DNA of 32,625 nucleotides from Leptospira interrogans (GTDB lineage Bacteria; Spirochaetota; Leptospiria; Leptospirales; Leptospiraceae): NCBI RefSeq assembly GCF_900156205.1, contig NZ_FTNA01000040.1, forward strand, positions 1-32,625. The letters are read 5' to 3'. Shown here in pieces: positions 10,572-18,881 of the stretch. The notes beneath the pieces were generated by a model. That model was not told the origin of the DNA. It did no database searches and was given only the letters and a program-made list of their open reading frames with translations. Position 1 is the first letter of the stretch; the number at the start of each line of letters is the position of its first letter. The translations under genes were made by a program, and so were the position numbers.

Positions 10572-11462
10572 TTATTCATCTTGATTTCGGTTTAATAGAA
10601 AGACAGCAAGAACGGCAAAAGTTCCACCTATAGTCGTAGTAAAACTCGGATTTTCATTCAGAAAAATCCAACTACCCAAAAGAGCCGTAGCAGGAACTAA
10701 AAAGATAAACGAACTCGCAGCTCTAGAACCCAACTTAGAAGAAGCAAAAAAATAAACCGTAGTTCCAAAAGTTGTAGATATGACTGAAAGATAAAGAATA
10801 TGAAACCAAAAATTAGCTCCGGCATTCAGTGCGTTTTCTAATCCATGCGGCAATGCGATAAAGAAGTCCAATAAGGTCCCAATTGCAAAAACGTAAAAGC
10901 TATATAAAAGTGGAGAAACGTTTTGACCCGCTCTATGACTGTTTATACTTAAAAAAGCCCAACTAAACGCACAAAGAAGAAAGAAAATATTACCAGAATT
11001 GAATAAAGAATTTAAATTTAGTTCCCAAATCCTAAGAAGAATACAGCCGCCTACCAGACCAAGTAAAAGTCCAATCCCTTCCCGGATAGAAGGTAATTTC
11101 TTTTGTAAAGTATGAACAAATACGTAAGTAAAGATTGGATTCATCGTGGTCACAAGAACACCTCCCGCTCCGGCAAGCCCATTCTTTAAACCCAAAAGAA
11201 AAAACTGATTGTAGGCTGTATAAAGTATTCCCCCGATGATAACTTGAAAACATACTTTAAAATTCGGTAGCCTAAAGGATTCCTTTCTATAGAAAACGAT
11301 TGGAAGAAGTGAAATAGCAGTCGCCAAAAATCTCCAGAAGATAATCACATTTGGATGTTGAGTCCCTACGATTAGTTTAGCAGAAGGCCAAGCAAAACCC
11401 CAAGAGATCATTGCGATCACAAGAAAAAAATAAAATTTCGTACTAGCATTGTTAGAGGGCAT
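10572..11462 (-). CDS. EamA/DMT-family transporter
   Basis: A 296-residue inner-membrane protein with ten predicted helices arranged as two EamA repeats. Repeat one starts YFFLVIAMISWGFAWPSAKLI and includes the conserved RFLATAISLLPI. Repeat two starts LLCAFSWAFLSINSHR and ends FIFLVPATALLGSWIFLNENP, the typical P-A-x-x-L-G-x-x-x-L-x-E motif. Family members export amino acids, metabolites or drugs; the substrate is not evident. The ATG at 11462 lacks an obvious ribosome-binding site. Downstream of its stop is about 260 bp of AT-rich DNA without a recognisable terminator. Confidence 0.9.
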   Translation of the reverse strand: MPSNNASTKFYFFLVIAMISWGFAWPSAKLIVGTQHPNVIIFWRFLATAISLLPIVFYRKESFRLPNFKVCFQVIIGGILYTAYNQFFLLGLKNGLAGAGGVLVTTMNPIFTYVFVHTLQKKLPSIREGIGLLLGLVGGCILLRIWELNLNSLFNSGNIFFLLCAFSWAFLSINSHRAGQNVSPLLYSFYVFAIGTLLDFFIALPHGLENALNAGANFWFHILYLSVISTTFGTTVYFFASSKLGSRAASSFIFLVPATALLGSWIFLNENPSFTTTIGGTFAVLAVFLLNRNQDE

Positions 11463-11874
11463 TGATGAACCGTTTTACCAATCTTGAAAATGGAAAATTA
11501 GATTCAATCTTTACTTTATAGTTTAATATAAGAACATTAGAAAGAATTTTTTTAATAAACCGAAAATACAGAGTGTTAGTACTCAGATACGATTTTATTC
11601 TTTAGTGCAGTAGTTCCCACATTTTCAAAATTTCACCGTAAAATCCAAATTTGTAAGAGTTCCCACAATTAACATCGCTGTAAATTATTTATAAATGGAA
11701 AAACGGATTGATCATTAAAAGCCGAAAAGGAGTTCTCAAATCCTAAAAGCTTATCCCAAAACACCTCAAAAATGTGGGAACTACTCGAAAGTTCACAAAT
11801 TGCCAAATGCAACTGAATTTATAGCATCACCAACCCCACAAGTTGAATAGATTTTAGAATCAAAATGAACTCAA

Positions 11875-11905
11875 CAGAACGGGCTTTCTATGGATCGCCG
11901 TTCTG
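11875..11905. repeat. Covarying hairpin module, stem CAGAACGG
   Basis: Stem CAGAACGG (11875-11882) pairs with CCGTTCTG (11898-11905). The loop holds TTTCTATGGATC. CTCAA precedes it, as in the other modules. Confidence 0.7.
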
Positions 11906-12031
11906 GGCTCAAAAAGGCACATTTTTCAAGTGTTCCGACAAGAATGAGTCTTTTTACTTGCAAAAAGTATGTTTTTCTGATAAAGAAAACTTTTCCACCT
12001 CCTCCCCCACCCAAAAATAGGAAAAACTCAA

Positions 12032-12060
12032 CACAACGCTTTCCTATGGGTCGCGTTGTG
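12032..12060. repeat. Covarying hairpin module, stem CACAACGC
   Basis: Stem CACAACGC (12032-12039) pairs with GCGTTGTG (12053-12060); loop TTTCCTATGGGTC; preceded by ACTCAA. The stem differs from its neighbour at 11875 but the loop is nearly the same. Confidence 0.72.
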
Positions 12061-12366
12061 AGGCGGGAACTAAGTTTTACAGAAGATTTGTCGTAATTCC
12101 GACAGATTTATATTGAGATCCAATTATTTGTGGGGTTGGTTATGAATTTATAGGAACTACTGCATTTTATTAAAAATTTCTAAAGAAAATTATCGTGTAA
12201 ATTTTTTGAGGTTTTGGAACAAACTCTAAAAATTTTTTAGGGTCTTAAGGAAAATATCTTCAATAAAATCCCAAAATGAAGATTCTCAAATCAAGTCTCC
12301 GAATGAAATCTCCATTTAACCGTGGCAATCCAATTCAACCTGAAAAGAAATGATAAATTCTTAAAT

Positions 12367-13389
12367 TTAAATTGAATTCTTAGAACGATTTCTATGTTCT
12401 CTCACGAGCTCCGGAAGTTTAGACATCGAAGAATGAATTCTATGCATTTCAATCGCAGGTTTTGCAGGAATTCCAAAATAAGCAACTTTCTCAACGCTGT
12501 CTTCACCGAGAGCAGACATACCCATAAGAATAGAACCCTTTTTCATAGTGATTCCCTGTAAAACCGCAGCTTGACCACCCATGATAACTCCATCTTCCAA
12601 AGTAACGGAACCCGCAAGAACGGTCCCACCGGCAATAAATACGTAATCCCCTACTTTGCAATTGTGAGCAATGTGAACATGATCATCAAACTTAGTATGA
12701 TTTCCGACAGTTGTAGTTTCAATCGTTGCCCTATCCACAGTACAACACGCCCCCATTTCAACATAATCTCCAACGACTACGTTTCCTATCTGAGGAATTT
12801 TATAACGTACTCCTTCCTTATCATAAAAACCAAACCCATCTGCACCGATCACCGTATTCGCATGAATAAGATTGAACTTTCCAAGAATACAACTATAACC
12901 TACAACAACCCCAGATTTTAAAATGGTACCTTCACCGATCTTCGCACCGTTTTCAATGACAACGTTCGGATAAATAAAACAATTATCTCCGATTTCCACA
13001 TTTTCGTGAATCACAGCGAAATCCATAATTGTAACGTTTTTGCCCAAACGGACATTTTTATGAATGCTTGCTTTATCAGAAATAAAAGGAGGAGGAAGTT
13101 TCGGCTTCTTTTCAAAAAGAGAAAGCAACTCTATAAATTTAAGTCTTGCTTGTTGTTCTAAAACCACTAAGGCGGTAGGAAACTCACCAGCCAAAGAAGG
13201 AATCGTAAGTGCTAACTGAACCTGTTTTACTTTCGGATTACCGATTAGGTGTTTTTTCGCTTCGATATAATAAATTCGATCGGGTAGAATATCGGAATGA
13301 TTTTCAATATCTCCGATTCCGCTGATTTCAATTTCTCCGTCACCCTTTAGTTCTACGCCCAATATTTCCGCTAAATTTTTGGCTTTCAT
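12367..13389 (-). CDS. lpxD: UDP-3-O-acylglucosamine N-acyltransferase LpxD
   Basis: LpxD adds the second (N-linked) 3-hydroxyacyl chain to the UDP-sugar precursor of lipid A, using acyl-ACP, in the cytoplasm. The 340-residue protein has an N-terminal uridine-binding domain (about 1-100; GDGEIEISGIGDIENHS). A left-handed beta-helix of I/V-G-x-N hexapeptide repeats (about 105-320) and a C-terminal helix follow. The catalytic His sits in HVHIAHN (His242, equivalent to E. coli His239). IGADGFGFY is also characteristic. It stands alone rather than in an lpx operon. L. interrogans has more than one lpxD, and I recall that one homologue was reported to be needed for heat adaptation and virulence; position suggests this may be that one. 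ATG at 13389; no strong ribosome-binding site. Confidence 0.95.
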   Translation of the reverse strand: MKAKNLAEILGVELKGDGEIEISGIGDIENHSDILPDRIYYIEAKKHLIGNPKVKQVQLALTIPSLAGEFPTALVVLEQQARLKFIELLSLFEKKPKLPPPFISDKASIHKNVRLGKNVTIMDFAVIHENVEIGDNCFIYPNVVIENGAKIGEGTILKSGVVVGYSCILGKFNLIHANTVIGADGFGFYDKEGVRYKIPQIGNVVVGDYVEMGACCTVDRATIETTTVGNHTKFDDHVHIAHNCKVGDYVFIAGGTVLAGSVTLEDGVIMGGQAAVLQGITMKKGSILMGMSALGEDSVEKVAYFGIPAKPAIEMHRIHSSMSKLPELVREHRNRSKNSI

Positions 13390-14008
13390 CGGATCAAATT
13401 CTTATCATATAAAAAAGGAATTCAACTCGTTTTTTTCATTTTATTCATTTGCAACAAAAAGAATCCGAATTATAAAAGAATTAAAATTGTTTCAAAAGAT
13501 TGCAAAAATGTTTTATAATCTGAAACCTTTTAGTCTTTTTAAAACAGACACTGTTTGTTAATTTAACGTGAATTTGGTGTAAAAATCTAAAAAGAGAATT
13601 TCTTACTCAGATAGTCAGATCCAGAACAACCATTGATCAAAAAATTCTAAAATCATCTTAGTTCGGTGTAAGATTTTCGTTTTATAGACTTAATTTTTCT
13701 GTAGAAAATAAAATGTGGGAACCACCACAAATCCGAGTTTTACAGTAAAGCTTCGAAAATGTAGGAACTCCCCGAAATACGAATATTTAAGGTTAATGAA
13801 TCCTGTAGAAACTCTCACAAATTCAAATTTTTACAGATAAATTCTAAAATTGTAGGAACTCATACTTTTAGAGAATCTTTTCTCATTTCCTTACGCCGAA
13901 CTCACCGTTATTTAATAAAGCTGGGAGTTCCCACATTTCTAGTGTTAGTTTCTTTGAAGTTTTAAAAACAAGATTTTTAAATCAGCGATAAGACGAATTC
14001 ATAAAGCG
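13390..14008. other. Intergenic region with family A repeat
   Basis: No gene is recognised. The main content is a family A element (13655-13912) with another family A-like end at about 13560-13590. A short GGGAGTTCCCACATTTCTAG fragment lies at about 13921. Confidence 0.5.
13655..13912. repeat. Family A MITE-like element, inverted orientation
   Basis: AGTTCGGTGTAAGA at 13660-13673 and TTCCTTACGCCGAACTCAC at 13887-13905 are inverted ends. Between them are several phased copies of a TGTGGGAACT/TGTAGGAACT box followed by ACAAATTC-type and TTTTACAG-type stretches. Confidence 0.6.
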
Positions 14009-14305
14009 TCATTTTTTTTTGCGTTTGTTACTAGCCACTTTTAAAGTTTTTGATTTTTTCTCAGAACCGTCTTGTTTTTCGTCAAACTGAAAATAAAATT
14101 CGATTGATTTACCTAAAATTTTAAAAATTCTCCAGAACTCGATCACATCCAATCTTCGCTCCCCAGATTCAATTTTAGAAATATAAGACTGAGGTTCACC
14201 TAAACGTTTTGCAACTTCAAGTTGAGTAAGCTTGGAATTCTTTCTGGCCGCGATTAAATTTTTACAAAAAATCTTCGCTTCCCTTGAATGTAAAGATTTA
14301 AACAA
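14009..14305 (-). CDS. XRE-family helix-turn-helix regulator
   Basis: A 98-residue DNA-binding protein with a Cro/CI-type HTH at about residues 15-70. [44 protein letters not shown] contains the canonical Q-x-x-V-A-x-x-L and S-x-x-I-S-K-x-E-x-G-x-R-x-x pattern. The C-terminal 25 residues are Lys/Ser-rich and probably disordered. The start is TTG at 14305; there is no in-frame ATG before the upstream stop, and no good ribosome-binding site. No toxin gene or phage gene adjoins it, so neither an antitoxin nor a prophage role is supported. It is a lone regulator in a repeat-rich region. Confidence 0.85.
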   Translation of the reverse strand: MFKSLHSREAKIFCKNLIAARKNSKLTQLEVAKRLGEPQSYISKIESGERRLDVIEFWRIFKILGKSIEFYFQFDEKQDGSEKKSKTLKVASNKRKKK

Positions 14306-14491
14306 AACGTATTCATTTTAAATCCTGGAATAGAATATACCAAAATGGGATATTTTAATGATTCATAAACTGATCATCCTCACAAATTTGGTTTTTCTTT
14401 TAAATTTTCAATATGATTATCAAATTTATATATATTTTCTCTATTTCATGACATCCAAATTAAAACTTCATTTTATAGAGATTTTCTTAAT

Positions 14492-14594
14492 TAGAGTTGT
14501 TGAAAAATTCCATAGCGATGGTTAACAAAACTGCTTCAATCGATTATTTCATAAAACAGAAACAAGATGAAGAATTAATTTTTCAACAATTCTA
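14492..14594. repeat. Family C palindromic repeat
   Basis: TAGAGTTGTTGAAAAATT (14492-14509) faces AATTTTTCAACAATTCTA (14577-14594). The interior has GCGATGGTTAACAAAACTGC, TTCAATCGATT and AAAACAGAAACAAGATG, as in the copies at 15814 and 27617. Confidence 0.75.
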
Positions 14595-14776
14595 TTTAAA
14601 GTTTTATAAAATGAAACTCAACAAATCTAAATGATTAGCATTTTACAATTCGAATTAAAATCTGTTCATAAACACACATCCCTCTAAACAAAAAATCTCT
14701 TAGAAATTTCTAATCAAATGCTGTAGTTCCTACAGATTACGTCACATGGTACCGATTTACAATTTTTACTACTGAT

Positions 14777-14862
14777 CTCTAGAAAATTGAGTACCGTTAA
14801 TTTTATCACAAAACGCTGATTCTATGTAAAACATTAGGTACCTTATTATGTAGTTCTGAGTA
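14777..14862. repeat. Family D small repeat
   Basis: A well-preserved copy: AAAATTGAGTACCGTTAATTTTATC at one end, ACATTAGGTACCTTATTATG and TAGTTCTGAGTA at the other. Confidence 0.65.
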
Positions 14863-15029
14863 ATCCAATCGTTTACATATCAATCTTGTAAACTCAGAGA
14901 AAAAAATCTGAGCAAATAAAAAACTCAATCAACAATTTCCTGAACTCAACAAAATACTTTTTATGATCGCGTTGGATCGTCGGTCGTAGAGCAGCTCGCG
15001 AATTTCATAATTAAAATGGCTCACAACCT

Positions 15030-15056
15030 AAAACGCGACCCATAGGAAAGCGTTTT
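15030..15056. repeat. Covarying hairpin module, stem AAAACGC
   Basis: AAAACGC (15030-15036) pairs with GCGTTTT (15050-15056). The loop GACCCATAGGAAA is the reverse complement of the TTTCCTATGGGTC loop at 12040-12052, and ACTGAGTTT follows. Confidence 0.7.
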
Positions 15057-15574
15057 ACTGAGTTTCAAACACTTTCGTAAAAAGTATTTTCATTGAGTTC
15101 TTTTGCTTCAATTCCTTCGGAATTTAAATTCAATGCTGCTCCGATGGGCTTAACATAAAAATCGCTTTCACATTGGATTCTATCGAACTTACGTGAAATC
15201 GCACTTTATGATAGACATCTAAATACTCAATTTTATAGAGATTAGTCGGAACCTTACATTTTTATTGAAAAGAAACTATTCCAAAGTAAACCATTGGTAA
15301 CTCTGTTAAATGTCTATGAGTATTTTTTGTTATTATAAAATGCATTCGGTCATGATTCACTTTTCTGAAAAAAGCTGAAATCTAAACTTTGCCGATTAAT
15401 CTCTAAAATGTGGGAACTACCACAAATCACGATTTTACAAACAAATCCTAGAAATGCAGGAACTCATACTTTTAGAAAATTCTTTCTTTATTTTCTTACG
15501 CTAAACCCACCTAATAATAGTTTTCGTATGAGTTCCCACATTTTTGTGAAATAAAAGCGTCTCACTTCTATGGT

Positions 15575-15700
15575 TAGGAGCGCCGAAAGTTCGCAAATTA
15601 CCAAACGCGACCTAATTTATAGGAACTGCTACATTTTATTAAAAATTTCTAAAGTATTATCGCGTAAAATTCTTTGAGGTTTTGGGATAAGCTCTGAATT
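15575..15700. repeat. Family B element, left end missing
   Basis: It contains AAAGTTCGCAAATTACCAAA, CGCGACCTAATTTATAGGAACT and AAAATTTCTAAAGTATTATCG, ending GAGGTTTTGGGATAAGCTCT. This copy preserves the uninterrupted form of the site into which family F inserted at 11825. Confidence 0.6.
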
Positions 15701-15813
15701 AAAACGAAAGGCGAAACATTGCATCACGTTTCTTTCATACAATTTGTTGATCGGAACTGAAAGCGCAGTCAGGCAAAGCCAGATTTGCCCAAATTTTTTT
15801 GCTGAATTCACGT

Positions 15814-15919
15814 TAGAATTGTTGAAAAAATTCTATAACGGCGATTCACAAAACAACTTCAATCAACCGTTTCCATAAAATAGAAACAAGATGGAGAATT
15901 CATTTTTTAGCTAACTCTA
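15814..15919. repeat. Family C palindromic repeat, degenerate right end
   Basis: TAGAATTGTTGAAAAAATT at the left, then GGCGATTCACAAAACAACTTC, AATAGAAACAAGATGGAG, and a weakened right end CATTTTTTAGCTAACTCTA. Confidence 0.55.
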
Positions 15920-16143
15920 TGATTGATGTGTAAAACGATTGGATTGAACATCAATTATACAAAGAGAACAATAGCAAAACCGTCCTAAAACTTAGGCTCT
16001 TTTTTTAAATTTTGATTCTTTTTGAATTTTTGAAGGTGAGGAACTCAAAATCAATTTTTAATCTTATGATTCATAAAACGGCGTCTCGTTATAAAAAATT
16101 GTTTTCACTCAGATCAATAAAACAGAGTAATTAAAGTTTTTAT

Positions 16144-16821
16144 CTATCGTATCAATCGATATTCATCTATAAACATCCGATTTTTATCTCTAACAATCGC
16201 AAGTATATCATCAATTGCGAATAAATCCCTAGTTCCACGTTTCATAGTAAAAGGTGCTTCGTACAACAATCCCAAAAATTCAATTGGGATCTGTTTAGAA
16301 AATAGTATCTCGTCCTGCCTGATTTTTCGGATCACGTTGAGTCTGATCTTTTTCCATCCTTCATAATTGAGATGAGTAATTAGTATTTTCTTAACTTCTA
16401 ATGTTGAATCTCTGAGTAAAACGTAAAGTGATGCTCCCGATCCGGAAGAATAGATATGAAATTGAAATTCTTGCACAAATCCTTTCGTTTTCCAGGTTTG
16501 CTCCCATAATATTTCAAAAGATTGATTTTTTTCCGCTGGAACTTCCAAAAGTAGGCTTTTAGTCGAATTTCTTTCCGGACTGAGCATCAATGTAGAGATT
16601 CTGATTTCCGGTAGATATTCTTTCGACAATTTTGTTTTGAGATTTTTAGAATTCCATTCTTTCGTTTCAAAATCTTCTACTACGATCTGTTTCCAAATTT
16701 CCGCCGAAGACCTGTCTTGAGATCTCAACGGCAAGGAAACTAGAATGAAAAATAGTATTACAAAGAAAAGGTGATTTTTCCTTTCGGTAAATGAAATCAA
16801 TGAGAAGGTTTTTTTTTTCAT
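16144..16821 (-). CDS. FlaA-like flagellar sheath-type protein
   Basis: A 225-residue secreted protein resembling the spirochaetal flagellar outer-layer protein FlaA. The N-terminus is Lys-rich, followed by a hydrophobic stretch (HLFFVILFFILVSLPLRSQ, about 17-35), likely a signal peptide. VVEDFETKEW is the usual FlaA opening. LYVLLRDSTLEVKKILITHLNYEGWKKIRLNV matches the FlaA core (LRD...LNF-x-GWk-x-L). The ending DLFAIDDILAIVRD matches the terminal D-x-x-x-x-D-x-x-x-x-x-D region. It would act in the periplasm, at or near flagellar filaments. It is not among flagellar genes but divergent from ompL47, 84 bases away, so it may be a paralogue with another role. The ribosome-binding site is weak. 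Confidence 0.75.
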   Translation of the reverse strand: MKKKTFSLISFTERKNHLFFVILFFILVSLPLRSQDRSSAEIWKQIVVEDFETKEWNSKNLKTKLSKEYLPEIRISTLMLSPERNSTKSLLLEVPAEKNQSFEILWEQTWKTKGFVQEFQFHIYSSGSGASLYVLLRDSTLEVKKILITHLNYEGWKKIRLNVIRKIRQDEILFSKQIPIEFLGLLYEAPFTMKRGTRDLFAIDDILAIVRDKNRMFIDEYRLIR

Positions 16822-16829
16822 AGAATCAG

Positions 16830-16859
16830 TTGACAGCTTCTTCCAAAGGTTTCCACTAT
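16830..16859 (+). promoter_or_regulatory. Possible ompL47 promoter
   Basis: TTGACA (16830-16835) is a perfect -35 box. CACTAT (16854-16859), 18 bases on, is a weak -10. It lies 47 bases before the ATG, in the 84-bp space shared with the divergent FlaA-like gene. Confidence 0.4.
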
Positions 16860-16905
16860 CCGAATATCGTCAAAAAACTAATTATCTAATTCACAGGAGT
16901 GTAAA

Positions 16906-18006
16906 ATGAAGGGTTCTACTCTCGTACGACTCGCAATCGCTTTATTCATGTTTGTTAACGTAGTGCTTTTTGCCCAGGAAGATCTGGATGAAAGCTCTAC
17001 TCCTCAGGCAAATACTCAAGGACAATCCGGGAGTTCCACTCCTGCAAAAACTTCCCAAAATTCTGGAACTACTCAGGGAGAAGAAGTTAAAAAAGCGGAT
17101 CTTTATGTGAACTCAAAAAGTTCTTTTGAAATTTCCGCCCAAGACGACTCCAGCACGGTCGATTATATCGAATATAAAATCGGCGAAATGGACTACGCAA
17201 AATATACTTCTCCAATCACAATTCTAAAAGAAGGCGTTAACCGACTTACTTATAGAGCCGTGGATAAAGCCGGAAACAAAGAACCTGCTAAAGCGCTCGT
17301 CGTCGTTGTGGATAATACCGCTCCGACTGTAAAAATTGTTCCGAGTGAAATTCTTTATAATTTGGACGGCTATAACTTCGGTTCCAAAAACGTAACCTAT
17401 ACAATCTCTGCGATCGACGCTCTTTCCGGTGTCAAAGAAATTAAATATTCCATCAACGGTGGAGACATGAGATCCTATGATAACCAGCCTATTAAATTAG
17501 AAAAGGCTGGAGTGAATTTGATTAAATACTCCGCTGTGGATAATTCTGGAAACTCTTCTTCCGAGGCAATTCTTGTAGTAACCTTGGATGACGTAAAACC
17601 GGAAGTTGAAATCCAAGGGAACACTCCTCTGGTAATCATCGATGGGAAAACATATTCCAGAAAAGGAAACTCATTTGCAATCAAAGCGGTCGACGGACAA
17701 TCCGGAATTAAAAGAATTCTAATTAAATTGGATAAAAATTCAGATTTCGTTCCTTACGCAGAGCCTATCACGATCGATGCTCAAGGTGAACATACAATCG
17801 AAGCCAAAGCGATTGACAACGTAGGAAACGAAAGTGAGACCAAAAAGGTCAGTTTTGCAGTAGATGTAAATCCACCTACAACACAAATTCGTAAAGTAGA
17901 AGTAGGAACAAACAATGGAAGCCAATCTACTTCCGAATCAAAACCTGCTCCCGCTCCGGCGGCTCCTGCAGCGAAACCTACTACTACTCAACCTACAAAA
18001 AAATAA
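16906..18006 (+). CDS. ompL47: OmpL47-type surface protein with Ig-like repeats
   Basis: A 366-residue exported protein. Residues 1-23 are a signal peptide (LVRLAIALFMFVNVVLFAQ). A Ser/Thr/Gln-rich linker (about 25-62) follows, then three ~80-90 residue repeats. Each has the pattern Y-x-I/V-(N/G)-x-x-x-x-x-Y-x-x-P-I-x-L/I-x-x-x-G-x-N/H-x-I/L-x-Y/A-x-A-V/I-D-x-x-G-N and is separated by V-D-D/N-x-x-P-x-V/T linkers. The tail is Pro/Ala/Thr-rich (about 340-366). This is the OmpL47-type domain; in L. interrogans OmpL47 (LIC13050 by recall) was reported as an outer-membrane surface protein. Repeats of this form could equally fold as Ig-like beta-sandwiches. AGGAG lies seven bases before the ATG. 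A strong terminator follows at once. Confidence 0.85.
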   Translation: MKGSTLVRLAIALFMFVNVVLFAQEDLDESSTPQANTQGQSGSSTPAKTSQNSGTTQGEEVKKADLYVNSKSSFEISAQDDSSTVDYIEYKIGEMDYAKYTSPITILKEGVNRLTYRAVDKAGNKEPAKALVVVVDNTAPTVKIVPSEILYNLDGYNFGSKNVTYTISAIDALSGVKEIKYSINGGDMRSYDNQPIKLEKAGVNLIKYSAVDNSGNSSSEAILVVTLDDVKPEVEIQGNTPLVIIDGKTYSRKGNSFAIKAVDGQSGIKRILIKLDKNSDFVPYAEPITIDAQGEHTIEAKAIDNVGNESETKKVSFAVDVNPPTTQIRKVEVGTNNGSQSTSESKPAPAPAAPAAKPTTTQPTKK

Positions 18007-18030
18007 AAGTTTAACAAAATCTAAACTATT

Positions 18031-18063
18031 AAAAAAACCCGGAGAAAATTCCGGGTTTTTTTA
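18031..18063 (+). terminator. Rho-independent terminator after ompL47
   Basis: An A run, ACCCGGA, a GAAAA loop, TTCCGGGT and a T run form a stem of about eight pairs followed by seven or more Ts. It starts 25 bases after the ompL47 stop and separates it from comF. The A-rich left arm would let it work for both strands. Confidence 0.93.
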
Positions 18064-18098
18064 TTCCTTCTAAGAATTTTAGAGAACCGTAATTTAAT

Positions 18099-18854
18099 AT
18101 GGAACTCTATAAACTCTTAAATTTTTTTCTACCGGTCAATTGTGAATTTTGTGGAAGATACGATCACTTTTCTTCTAAAATTGGCGTTTGTAAATTCTGT
18201 CACAGAAAATATTCCAATTTTTCGACTTCTTTACAAACTCTATGCAAAATTTGTAAAGAAGTGCAAACCTCAAAAGAATGTTTCTATTGCAATTCCAGAA
18301 ACGTATTTTTTGAAGAACTGAAATTCTTACAAAATAGAACTCCTTTTTTAGCCAAGGTAATCAATTGTATTAAATTACGATCCGTTTATGCTCTTTCCAT
18401 TTATCTTAGTTTAGGTTTAAAAAAAGAGTTAAAGTCTTGGAAGAATCTGAACTTTTCAGGAATTCTACTCATGCCTTCCACAAAAACAAAATGGTATTCT
18501 AAAAACCAACGAAGGCCTTTCGAGTCCTGCGATTTCGCTTTAAAAAGAACACAGAATATTCTTCCTTTTCCTTTGATAAACCCGATCGAAAAGATAAGCG
18601 ACCAAAAACAAGCAGGCAAAAGTTTAGCGGATCGTTTTATACACGCAAGACTTGCTTTTAAAATCAAGAAGGAGTATAAAGGAAAGTTAAAAGGAAATTA
18701 CCTTTTGATTGATGATGTGTTTACTACAGGCGCTTCTGCAAACGAGTTAGCGAGAATCCTAATCCAAAACGGAGCCGATTCTGTTCGAATTTTAACCTTG
18801 ATCCGAACAGAAGGAATAGAATTCGAAATTGAAAAAGACATTACAAATGTTTAG
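18099..18854 (+). CDS. comF: ComF-family phosphoribosyltransferase-like protein
   Basis: A 251-residue cytoplasmic protein of the ComF family, linked to DNA uptake and recombination in other bacteria. The N-terminus has a zinc-ribbon-like set of cysteine pairs (CEFC, CKFC, CKIC, CFYC; residues about 16-66). The C-terminal half is the type I phosphoribosyltransferase fold with the PRPP loop LLIDDVFTTGASANELARIL (about 203-222). The K/Q-x-x-x-x-S-L-A-D-R-F segment precedes it (DQKQAGKSLADRF). It lies 36 bases after the terminator of ompL47 and 27 bases before dinB, so comF-dinB may be one transcription unit devoted to DNA handling. No competence machinery is visible in the window. Confidence 0.9.
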   Translation: MELYKLLNFFLPVNCEFCGRYDHFSSKIGVCKFCHRKYSNFSTSLQTLCKICKEVQTSKECFYCNSRNVFFEELKFLQNRTPFLAKVINCIKLRSVYALSIYLSLGLKKELKSWKNLNFSGILLMPSTKTKWYSKNQRRPFESCDFALKRTQNILPFPLINPIEKISDQKQAGKSLADRFIHARLAFKIKKEYKGKLKGNYLLIDDVFTTGASANELARILIQNGADSVRILTLIRTEGIEFEIEKDITNV

Positions 18855-18881
18855 CTATTTATAACCTGACTAAAATTGATT

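Larger units (their letters stand above)
11825..12144. mobile_element. Family F non-autonomous element with 9-bp target duplication
   Basis: The termini are 18-bp inverted repeats: CATCACCAACCCCACAAG (11825-11842) and the complement of TTTGTGGGGTTGGTTATG (12127-12144). AATTTATAG is present directly before (11816-11824) and directly after (12145-12153), a 9-bp target-site duplication. There is no transposase. The interior holds two hairpin modules (11875-11905 and 12032-12060). A related inverted block lies at 32166-32292. The host site is a family B repeat, so this insertion is younger than that repeat. Confidence 0.85.
11748..12227. repeat. Family B element interrupted by a second element
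   Basis: Left end AGCTTATCCCAAAACACCTC, right end GAGGTTTTGGAACAAACTCT (12208-12227). The two halves are separated by the insertion at 11825-12144. Joining them at the duplicated AATTTATAG restores the family sequence, ending in ATAGGAACTACTGCATTTT as in the copies at 7764 and 15575. Confidence 0.75.
11463..12366. other. Repeat-filled intergenic region between lpxD and the DMT gene
   Basis: It holds a family A fragment (about 11600-11670) and a family B element (11748-12227) interrupted by a 320-bp family F insertion. The open frame at 11890-12096 lies in the insertion, contains a six-proline run and is unlikely to be a gene. Confidence 0.6.
14306..16143. other. 1.8 kb repeat-rich stretch without genes
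   Basis: It contains a family C element (14492-14594), a family D element (14777-14862), hairpin modules (about 14938-14970 and 15030-15056), a partial family D end (15218-15250), a partial family A (about 15370-15510), a truncated family B (15575-15700), a fragment related to the composite element E (about 15765-15812) and a degenerate family C (15814-15919). The reading frame at 15629-15811 is within these repeats. Confidence 0.6.

Noticed and set aside
11890..12096. 68-codon frame with a six-proline run
   Set aside because: It lies wholly inside the family F element and is read through both hairpin modules.
14009..14305. XRE protein as an antitoxin or phage repressor
   Set aside because: No toxin, phage or integrase gene lies within the neighbouring repeat-rich kilobases.
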